From NCBI GenBank assembly GCA_050012355.1, contig JBEKHI010000164.1, positions 1 to 16,640 of the forward strand: a stretch of 16,640 nucleotides of DNA, written 5' to 3'. The translations under genes and the position numbers were made by a program. Source of the DNA: JBEKHI01 sp050012355 (GTDB taxonomy: Bacteria > Actinomycetota > Actinomycetes > Streptosporangiales > Streptosporangiaceae). The notes under the pieces are model-generated. The model was not told the DNA's origin, searched no databases, and was given only the letters and a program-made list of their open reading frames with translations. Shown piece after piece: positions 1 to 6,290 of the stretch; position 1 is the first letter of the stretch; each line of letters begins with the position of its first letter.

Positions 1-2
1 TG

Positions 3-584
3 CTCGGCGGCGCGGTCGTCGAGCTGGCCGCGATTCTGGCCGACTCGGGCTCGCCTCCGCGGATCCTGGATCTCGGGACAGGCGGCGGCAATCTGGCCGT
101 GTCAATCGCCTCGCTCGAGCCGCGATCCGCCGTATGGGCGTCCGACGTGGAGGCCGAGGCCGTCGAGATAGCCCGGCGCAACGCCGCCTTCCGTGGCGTC
201 ACCGACCGGGTGGAGTTCGGGTGCGGCGACTTGTTCGCGGCGCTGGGGGAGATGCCCACGGCACCGAGCCTGTTCGACATCGTGGTCTGTAATCCCCCCT
301 ACATGCCGTCCCAGAAGGCCCGCAGCCTGCCCGTCGAGATCGGTGGCCATGAGCCGACGGCGGCTTTCGACGGCGGTGACGTCGGGCTGACCGTGCTGTA
401 CGCGCTGATTGACCAGGCGCCTGGGCACCTGGTGCCGGGTGGCTGGCTGTGCTTCGAGCTCGGCGCCGGCATGGGCCGGGTCGTGGAGCGGAATCTGGCC
501 AGGCGCGGCGCCTACGACGAGGTCCGCACGATCACTGATGAGGACGGCATCACCCGCGCGATCATAACGAGGACGCTCGCATGA
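3..584 (+). CDS. PrmC/HemK-like SAM-dependent methyltransferase, 5' end cut off by the window
   Basis: 193 codons are visible; the start lies upstream of the window. The frame is open from base 3 and begins in the Rossmann-fold core. SAM motif I (LDLGTGGG) is followed by the acidic motif II (ASDVEAEA) and by CNPPYMP, the NPPY active-site motif of N5-glutamine and N6-adenine methyltransferases. The following stretch (GGHEPTAAFDGGDVGL) and the late PGGWLCFELGAG match the layout of PrmC, which methylates the glutamine of release-factor GGQ motifs. The stop codon overlaps the ATG of the next gene (ATGA at 581-584), so it is translationally coupled to an NRPS. That position suggests a pathway enzyme that N-methylates an amide or amine of the peptide rather than the housekeeping prmC, which normally sits beside prfA. 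The fold assignment is firm; the substrate is inference. Confidence 0.85.
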   Translation, partial: LGGAVVELAAILADSGSPPRILDLGTGGGNLAVSIASLEPRSAVWASDVEAEAVEIARRNAAFRGVTDRVEFGCGDLFAALGEMPTAPSLFDIVVCNPPYMPSQKARSLPVEIGGHEPTAAFDGGDVGLTVLYALIDQAPGHLVPGGWLCFELGAGMGRVVERNLARRGAYDEVRTITDEDGITRAIITRTLA

Positions 585-3500
585 ACCAGGCATCGATATC
601 CGACAAAGCGGTATCACCGACGACGTCGTTGCCGCCCTGGGTACTGCCCGAGGCGGAGCCTGGCCGCGGTTCGCAGTCGCGGCCGCTGCCTCCGCCGCTG
701 CGCGCTGATCCGGTCGCCGTCCGGCGCTGGGCGCTGGCCGCATGGGTGGCGGTGCTGGCGCGGTGCGTCGGCGAGGCGGAGGTCGTGACGGCCGCCACTG
801 AGGCCGACGGGACGGCGGTCCGCGTCACCGGCCTGGTCGGCGAGACCAGCTGGGCCGACCTCGACGGCTCCTTGCGCCGCTCGCCGCTGGCAGGCCACCC
901 GCACAGCATCCTGGACCTGTACGGCCAGACGTCCGACGACGCGGCCGACCTCGTGATACGCGCCGATCCGGCGGGCGGTGAGCTCAGTCTGTCGTACGAC
1001 ACCATGCACGTGTCCCACGCCGCCGCCGAGCGTGTCCTTGGCTATCTTTTTTATGCCATAACGGCGGTGGCGTCGGCCCCGGATGCCGCGGTCGATCTCA
1101 CCGGCATGATCGGTGACGAGGAACGGCGCTACCAGCTGGAGACCGTGGGCGGCCCTCGGGTGAACAACGGCCCGGATGGTTTCGTCCCGGCGTTTCGGGC
1201 CCGGGTGGCGGCGCACCCGCACCGTCCCGCCATCCATCACGTCGAGCGCACCCTGACCTACGCCGAGCTGGACACGGCCTCTGACGGGATCGCCCGGCAC
1301 CTGCTCGCCCTCGGAGTGAGCGGCGGGCAGGCGGTGGCCGTTGTCAGCGCCCGGCACATCCCCTGGGTGACGGGGATCCTCGGAGTGCTCAAGGCCGGCG
1401 CGGTGTATCTGCCGGTGCGGCCGGATTTCCCGGCCTCACGCGTCGAGGATCAGCTGACCCGGGCCGAGTGCGTGATCGCGCTGGCCGACGCCGACGGCAG
1501 CGGGTTGATGTCCGCAGTGTCAGCCCTCGGCTGGCCGGGCGCGGTGATGGCCCTCGACGATCTGGCGGCCAGGCCCGCTCCCGAGGCCGAACTCGCTTCA
1601 CCGCCGCTCGAGGCTCCCGCCTATGTCTATTTCACCTCCGGCTCGACCGGCCGCCCGAAGGGCGCTGTCTGCCGCCACGACGGCATGATCAACCACCTGT
1701 GGGCCAAGGTGGACGACCATGGCCTCGGGCCTGACGACGTGGTTGCCCAGACCGCGTCGCAGTGCTTCGACATCTCGCTGTGGCAGATGTGCGCGCCGCT
1801 ACTGGTTGGCGGCGCCTCGGTCATCGTGGACACCGAATCGCAGCTAGAGGTCGCGGCGTTCGGCGACCTGCTGGCCAGTCGCCAGGTGACCACGCTGCAG
1901 ATCGTGCCGTCGTACCTGGAGGTGCTGCTGGCCCATCTGGAGGCCGGCCGCGCCCAGCTGCCGCGCCTGAAGTCGGTGTCGGTCACCGGCGAGGCGCTCA
2001 ACGCCGGCCTGGTGCGCCGCTGGTTCGCCGCGGTCCCGGGTGTGCGACTAGTCAACGCCTACGGCGCGACCGAGGTCAGCGACGACACCATGCACGAGAT
2101 CCTGGACGGCCCGCCGCGCCGGGACCTGGCCATCGTCAACGTCGGCCGGCCGCTACGCAACATGCGGACCTACGTGGTTGACCGGCAGCTCCGGCTGATG
2201 CCGCTCGGTGGCCGTGGCGAGATCGTCTTCGCCGGAGTCTGTGTCGGAGCCGGCTACATCAACGACCCCGCCCGCACCACCGAGGCCTTCACGACGGACC
2301 CCTACTTTCCCGGCGAGGGGCTCTACCGCTCCGGCGACCTAGGGCGTTGGCTGCCGGAGGGCCGCCTTGAGTTCCTCGGCCGCTACGACGATCAGCTGAA
2401 GCTCCGGGGACTGCGCATCGAGATCGGCGAGATCCAGGCGGCGCTGCTGCGGGTGCCGGGGATCGAGGCCGCCGCCGTGGTACCGGTCGGCGAGGGCAAC
2501 AGCATGCGGCTGGTCGGGTTCTACGTCTCCGAGGATGAGCTGGCCGAGGTTGATCTGCACGACCTGCTGTCAGCTCGGCTGCCGGAGTACATGGTCCCCT
2601 CCCGCCACTTCCGCCTGCCCGAGCTGCCGCTGAACGACAATGGCAAGACGGACAAGCCGAAACTCCGGCTGCTGGCCGGGGAGCTCGCATCCGGAGTGCG
2701 TGCCTTCGAGCCGCCCAGCACGGCGAACGAGCGGCAGCTGGCCATTCTGTGGGCCGAGGTGCTGGGCATGGCGGCCGGGAGAGTTGGCCGTCAGGACGAT
2801 TTCTTCAACCTTGGCGGCACCTCGCTATCGGCGATCCATCTGCTGATGCGACTGGACCACCGGCTGTCGGCGACCGACATAATGGAAAACCCAGTCCTGG
2901 CCGACCAAGCCGGGCTTCTCTCGGCTACGCAGCCCCCGCCGTCTGGTCTCGTCCATGAGCTCGGCGCTAGCGGTCCCGGCCAGCCGGTCCTGGTGTGTTT
3001 GCCGGACGCGGGCGGTAACGCGATCAACTTCCAGCGGCTGGCCGAGGTGGCCGCCGGGCATGTGCGGGTGCTGGCGGTCGAGCTTCCCGGCCACGACCTG
3101 GCCCGGCCGGACGAGGAACTCGCCCAGCTGCCCGAGCTGACCGGGCGGCTGGCCAGGGAGCTAGCCGGGAAGCCAGCGCTGTATCTGTGGGGCCAGGGAG
3201 CCGGAGGCGTCGCGGCGCTGGCGGCGGCGCGTGCCCTGGAGGAGGCTGGGGTCTCGGCCTCGGGGGTGATGGTCGCCTGGGATGCGTCGGCACCAGGCAC
3301 CGGCTGGTCGCCGTCGGACGAGGAGGTCGCCGACCTGCTCCGGCGTCGCGGCCGCTACATCGACGTCGACGGCGCGGCCCCTGGGCGCCTGCGATTCGTC
3401 GCCCGCGCCTGGCGCCACGACTGGGCGCAGGCCCGCCACGAACTCCACCGTCTAGGCTCCGACCCGGGCCTGATCGCCCCGATCGCGGAACTCACTCTCG

Positions 3501-3649
3501 GCGACGCGTCGCCGCTGCTCCCCCTCGCCGCGGTGGGGCTCACCCGGCACCGCCTCGCCGACACCGACAGCGACGTGGCACGGTACCACCCGGAACTCAT
3601 CCTTGACATTCTGCAACGGTGGCGTGACCCGGTCGGCGGCCGGCGGTGA
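581..3649 (+). CDS. NRPS, (C-domain stub)-A-PCP-TE, predicted to load a diamino acid
   Basis: 1022 aa. Residues about 45-190 look like only the C-terminal lobe of a condensation domain; no HHxxxDG is present. The A domain (about 205-700) has A3 YVYFTSGSTGRPKG (348-361), A4 FDISLW (396-401), A5 NAYGATE (492-498), A7 YRSGDL, A8 GRYDDQLKLRG and A10 NDNGKTDK with the catalytic Lys at 689. The PCP motif is LGGTSL with phosphopantetheine Ser748. A thioesterase-like alpha/beta hydrolase occupies about 795-1022. Its elbow reads GQGAG (871-875), so the usual Ser is Gly873; a His near the end (His1003) is kept. Manual alignment to GrsA gives the specificity code D-I-W-Q-S-T-A-D-D-K. Its two Asp at positions 330/331 would suit a second amino group, and a nearby cassette for 2,3-diaminobutyrate makes that the best guess. 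It is coupled to both neighbours by 4-bp overlaps. With no working C domain of its own, it probably accepts from the A-PCP-C protein encoded at 6291-9323. Confidence 0.93.
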   Translation: MNQASISDKAVSPTTSLPPWVLPEAEPGRGSQSRPLPPPLRADPVAVRRWALAAWVAVLARCVGEAEVVTAATEADGTAVRVTGLVGETSWADLDGSLRRSPLAGHPHSILDLYGQTSDDAADLVIRADPAGGELSLSYDTMHVSHAAAERVLGYLFYAITAVASAPDAAVDLTGMIGDEERRYQLETVGGPRVNNGPDGFVPAFRARVAAHPHRPAIHHVERTLTYAELDTASDGIARHLLALGVSGGQAVAVVSARHIPWVTGILGVLKAGAVYLPVRPDFPASRVEDQLTRAECVIALADADGSGLMSAVSALGWPGAVMALDDLAARPAPEAELASPPLEAPAYVYFTSGSTGRPKGAVCRHDGMINHLWAKVDDHGLGPDDVVAQTASQCFDISLWQMCAPLLVGGASVIVDTESQLEVAAFGDLLASRQVTTLQIVPSYLEVLLAHLEAGRAQLPRLKSVSVTGEALNAGLVRRWFAAVPGVRLVNAYGATEVSDDTMHEILDGPPRRDLAIVNVGRPLRNMRTYVVDRQLRLMPLGGRGEIVFAGVCVGAGYINDPARTTEAFTTDPYFPGEGLYRSGDLGRWLPEGRLEFLGRYDDQLKLRGLRIEIGEIQAALLRVPGIEAAAVVPVGEGNSMRLVGFYVSEDELAEVDLHDLLSARLPEYMVPSRHFRLPELPLNDNGKTDKPKLRLLAGELASGVRAFEPPSTANERQLAILWAEVLGMAAGRVGRQDDFFNLGGTSLSAIHLLMRLDHRLSATDIMENPVLADQAGLLSATQPPPSGLVHELGASGPGQPVLVCLPDAGGNAINFQRLAEVAAGHVRVLAVELPGHDLARPDEELAQLPELTGRLARELAGKPALYLWGQGAGGVAALAAARALEEAGVSASGVMVAWDASAPGTGWSPSDEEVADLLRRRGRYIDVDGAAPGRLRFVARAWRHDWAQARHELHRLGSDPGLIAPIAELTLGDASPLLPLAAVGLTRHRLADTDSDVARYHPELILDILQRWRDPVGGRR

Positions 3650-4563
3650 CCATCCAGCAGGACCTGTCAACCCGCCGCCGTCCGGGACGCGTCGGGGTGG
3701 GCACGGCCTACGGCTCCTTCGGCGAGCTGATGCAAGGCGCGCTTCCGGGACCCGGCGCGGCCGACGGCGAAGGCCGCTTCCTCGTCACGCTCCCGGTGGC
3801 GCGCTGGTCGACCGCGCGCTTCGAGGTCCTGGAGCCCGGCGCCGGCCTCAGCGTCAGCCCCGCCCACAAGACCAAGGCGGCCGCCCTGGCCGAGGCTCTG
3901 CTCGCCGAGTTCGGCTACGGCCCGGACGGCGTGCTCGTCCTGCAGAGCAGTATCCCGGAGGGCAAGGGACTCGCGAGCTCATCGGCCGACCTGGTCGCGA
4001 CGGCACGTGCGGTAATGGCGACGGTCCTGCACACCATCCCGGACCTGCGACTGGACGCGATGTTCGCCGCCATCGAGCCCACGGACGGGGTGCTGCACCC
4101 GGGCATCGTCGCGTTCGACCACCGGCGCGGCGTGTGCCTGCGAGCCCTGGGACACCTCCCGGCACTGCAAGTCGTGGCGGTTGACCAGGGCGGCACGGTC
4201 GACACCATGGCGTTCAACCAGCGCCCGCCTGAGTACGGCTCCGCCGAGCGGCGGCAGTACGCGCGGCTGCTCGGCGAACTGACCCAGGCGGTGCGTTCCC
4301 GCGATGTGGCCGCGGTCGGCCAGATCAGCACCATGAGTGCCGCGCTCAACCAGGCGCGCGTGCCGAATCGCAACTTCGCGGCGCTGCGGGAGATCTGCCG
4401 GGCCGCTGGCGGCCTAGGGCTGGTGGCCTGCCACAGCGGCACGATGGTCGGAGTGCTCCTGGATCCGGAGCGGCCCGACTACCGGATCCGGCTGTCGCTC
4501 GCGGTGAGCCTGACCGAAGATCTGCCGGGCCGCACGCACCTGTACCGGACGCTGGGGGACTGA
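3646..4563 (+). CDS. GHMP-family kinase, PduX-like L-threonine kinase (DABA pathway)
   Basis: 305 aa, GTG start overlapping the NRPS stop (GTGA). The N-terminal GSFGELMQG (23-31) is the PduX-type first motif. IPEGKGLASSSADL (103-116) is the GHMP ATP-binding loop. EPTDG (144-148) follows, and CHSGTMVGVLLD (262-273) matches the C-terminal GHMP motif. PduX phosphorylates L-threonine to O-phospho-L-threonine in cobamide synthesis. No cobalamin gene is nearby, while a cysteine-synthase-like and an argininosuccinate-lyase-like gene lie 5-7 kb downstream. Homologous trios occur in clusters whose products contain 2,3-diaminobutyrate (pacidamycin-type uridyl peptides, friulimicin; from memory). Activating the threonine hydroxyl so that an amine can replace it is thus the likely job. 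Homoserine kinase is the main alternative, but the motifs fit PduX better. The gene ends 5 bp from the end of the convergent dioxygenase gene. Confidence 0.85.
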   Translation: MTIQQDLSTRRRPGRVGVGTAYGSFGELMQGALPGPGAADGEGRFLVTLPVARWSTARFEVLEPGAGLSVSPAHKTKAAALAEALLAEFGYGPDGVLVLQSSIPEGKGLASSSADLVATARAVMATVLHTIPDLRLDAMFAAIEPTDGVLHPGIVAFDHRRGVCLRALGHLPALQVVAVDQGGTVDTMAFNQRPPEYGSAERRQYARLLGELTQAVRSRDVAAVGQISTMSAALNQARVPNRNFAALREICRAAGGLGLVACHSGTMVGVLLDPERPDYRIRLSLAVSLTEDLPGRTHLYRTLGD

Positions 4564-4568
4564 CCGGA

Positions 4569-5471
4569 TCACGCGGCGAGGGCGTGCAGCAAGGCCATCC
4601 GCCTGTCGCCGGTAAACGATTCCATGCTGTGGGCGGTCCTGACGTTATCCAGCAGCAGCACGTCGCCCGCGCGCCACGTCAGGTGCGCGGTGGCCCGGTC
4701 GTACGCCGCGCTGACGATCTCGACATCGCTGGCGGTGAACGGCGAGCCGTCGCCGAACTCCGTCTCGTACGGGAGGGCGTCGCGGCCGAAGGCCGACACC
4801 AGGTAGCCGCGGACCATCGGGTCCATGGTCCACTCGCTGCAGAACGCGAGAAGGTTCGACCATGCGGGGACGCCGTCGGCGCCAGTCGCGCGGAGAGCGG
4901 GCCTGGTGCGGCGGGTGACCAGCCGATCCGCGCTCCACTCCAGCTTGATGCCCTCGGCTGCCGCGTACGCCTCGACCCCGGGACGGTCCATGCCCGCGAA
5001 GGCCTCCGCCCATGACATGCCGACCAGCCCCTCGGCGTACCGGCGGGTCAGGGTCCAGCCGACGCTGTCGCCCCGCTCGACCAGCTGGTCAGGCAGAAGC
5101 CCTAGGACCACGCGGCCGTCAGCGACGCCGGTCCGGCCGCCAGACTCCGCCGGGTTCAGGCAGGCGACGAGCAGGTGGCTGGGCGGTTCGGTTTCCCAGC
5201 CGAGTTCGTGGTGCATGCACATCGGCGAGGTAGACGGCCAGGCGGGCCCCGACCAGACGCCGTGGCCCAGCCAGCGGCGCGCGGCGAATGGCTCAAGCTG
5301 GTCGCGCGCCGCCAGGCCCAGCCGTCCGGCCAGTTCGGACAGCGTGTCCGTGCCGGTAACCCCGGCGTCGCGGAGGACGACAGCTCCGGTGTCGTGGAGC
5401 AAGTCGGCCAGCTGTCCGGCACCGATGTCTCCCGGACCGGCCTCGGGCACGGCCTTGACGGACAGGGGCAT
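4569..5471 (-). CDS. Fe(II)/2-oxoglutarate dioxygenase, TauD/SyrP-like amino-acid hydroxylase
   Basis: 300 aa from the ATG at 5471; a TTG at 5516 would add 15 residues but has no visible RBS. The iron-binding HxE sits in MHHELGW, followed by the family pattern P-x-E-x-GG-x-T-x-x-AD-x-R (NPAESGGRTGVADGR). The distal His is in LLLDNVRTAHS, with Arg ten residues later for 2-oxoglutarate. The layout is that of TfdA/TauD enzymes close to SyrP, which beta-hydroxylates aspartate on an NRPS carrier protein. The likely role is hydroxylation of a carrier-bound or free amino acid of this pathway; the substrate cannot be read from sequence. It is the only gene of the cluster core on the minus strand, converging with the kinase and diverging from the DUF664 gene, so it is separately controlled. 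The RBS is poor: a GAGG lies only 2 nt from the ATG and an AGGA lies about 15 nt away. Confidence 0.88.
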   Translation of the reverse strand: MPLSVKAVPEAGPGDIGAGQLADLLHDTGAVVLRDAGVTGTDTLSELAGRLGLAARDQLEPFAARRWLGHGVWSGPAWPSTSPMCMHHELGWETEPPSHLLVACLNPAESGGRTGVADGRVVLGLLPDQLVERGDSVGWTLTRRYAEGLVGMSWAEAFAGMDRPGVEAYAAAEGIKLEWSADRLVTRRTRPALRATGADGVPAWSNLLAFCSEWTMDPMVRGYLVSAFGRDALPYETEFGDGSPFTASDVEIVSAAYDRATAHLTWRAGDVLLLDNVRTAHSMESFTGDRRMALLHALAA

Positions 5472-5548
5472 GGCCTCATCGTAGGATCCTGCCGTCGGCA
5501 CCGGGGCGTCGCGCAAACCGGGGACGGCACACTCTCAGAGCCACGCTT

Positions 5549-5554
5549 TACATT
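5549..5554 (+). promoter_or_regulatory. candidate -10 box for a leaderless DUF664 transcript
   Basis: TACATT fits the actinobacterial TANNNT consensus and ends 8 nt before the ATG at 5563. No Shine-Dalgarno sequence precedes that ATG, so transcription could start at or next to the A of the start codon, giving a leaderless mRNA. No convincing -35 is visible. The site lies in the 91-bp divergent gap 5472-5562, which must also hold the promoter of the minus-strand dioxygenase. Confidence 0.35.
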
Positions 5555-5562
5555 TGCGAACC

Positions 5563-6123
5563 ATGACATCTACCGAGGAGCACGGCGAACCCGTGCCGTT
5601 CCCCTTCGCGTTGGACGAAGCCGGAACGGTGCTGGCCGGCCTGGACCGCATGCGCGCCGTCGTGGAGTGGAAGTGCGGCGGGCTGGACGCGGCCGCCATG
5701 AACAAGACGCTTGGACCATCCACGATGACGCTGGGCGGCCTGGTCAAACACCTCGCGTTTACCGAGGAAGGACATTTCGCCACGCACTGGCACGGTCGTC
5801 AGCCTGGACCGCCGTGGGATGCCGTCGACTGGGATGCCGACGAAGACTGGGAGTGGCACTCGGCCGCCGTCGACAGCCCCGAGGAACTGATGGGGTTGTG
5901 GCGCGCCGCGGTCGATCGCTCCCGCAAGGACGTTGACGAGGCCCTCGCCTCCGCCAGCCCCGGTGGCCTCGGCCGCCTCAAGACACCTGACGGCCATTCG
6001 CCGAACCTGCGGTACATCCTGGTGTCGCTCCTTGAGGAGTACGCCCGCCACGTCGGCCACATCGACCTCATCAGGGAGTCGCTGGACGGGACAGTCGGCG
6101 AGGATCCCCCGGAGCGGCCATAA
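5563..6123 (+). CDS. DUF664 / DinB-like metal-dependent protein
   Basis: 186 aa from the ATG at 5563; an in-frame TTG at 5554 is less likely. The pattern TLGGLVKHLAFTEEGHF with His63, and the C-terminal EYARHVGHIDLIRE with His163 and His166, are hallmarks of actinobacterial DUF664 proteins in the DinB/YfiT four-helix-bundle superfamily. The three His are the expected metal ligands. Relatives include mycothiol- or bacillithiol-dependent S-transferases and maleylpyruvate isomerases. In this setting it could detoxify or protect against the product or a reactive intermediate, or it may be an unrelated passenger. It stands alone between two divergently arranged blocks. The family call is firm; the role is unknown. 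Confidence 0.85.
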   Translation: MTSTEEHGEPVPFPFALDEAGTVLAGLDRMRAVVEWKCGGLDAAAMNKTLGPSTMTLGGLVKHLAFTEEGHFATHWHGRQPGPPWDAVDWDADEDWEWHSAAVDSPEELMGLWRAAVDRSRKDVDEALASASPGGLGRLKTPDGHSPNLRYILVSLLEEYARHVGHIDLIRESLDGTVGEDPPERP

Positions 6124-6290
6124 GAACAGGACGCTGAAATCCATGAGACGGGTGCCGGCTGAACCTGGGACAGGCTCAGCATCGTCCGGGCGGCGACGCT
6201 GTTGGCTAACTGGGGAAGCAGACAGCCTTGAGCCATTGGAGAGCCCGTGTTCAGCAGCCGCCACGCCGACCCATACGGAGAAGGAACTCC
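6124..6290 (+). promoter_or_regulatory. 167-bp leader of the second biosynthetic operon, with an imperfect hairpin
   Basis: This gap must hold the promoter of the operon at 6291-13023. The clearest structure is a hairpin at 6158-6180: GCTGAACCTG, loop GGA, CAGGCTCAGC. Nine of ten positions pair. No T-run follows, so it is not a classical terminator for the DUF664 gene, though it could act as one without a U tail. I could not find a convincing -10/-35 pair or a match to a known riboswitch core. Confidence 0.35.
6277..6285 (+). promoter_or_regulatory. ribosome binding site that fixes the NRPS start
   Basis: GGAGAAGGA lies 5 nt upstream of the ATG at 6291. The reading frame is open further upstream, to an ATG at 6228, but that extension (rich in Arg and Pro) has no domain similarity and no RBS. 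The protein therefore starts at 6291. Confidence 0.8.

Noticed and set aside
3646..4563. cobamide-pathway role for the PduX-like kinase
   Set aside because: No cobalamin or propanediol genes are in the window, and the gene is coupled to an NRPS with two other DABA-type enzymes nearby.
6228..6290. upstream start for the A-PCP-C NRPS
   Set aside because: The extra 21 residues are Arg/Pro-rich without similarity, and a strong RBS stands directly before the ATG at 6291.
6124..6290. riboswitch (glycine or cobalamin) ahead of the glycine-loading NRPS
   Set aside because: I looked for the conserved cores because of the predicted glycine substrate and found none; only one imperfect hairpin stands out.
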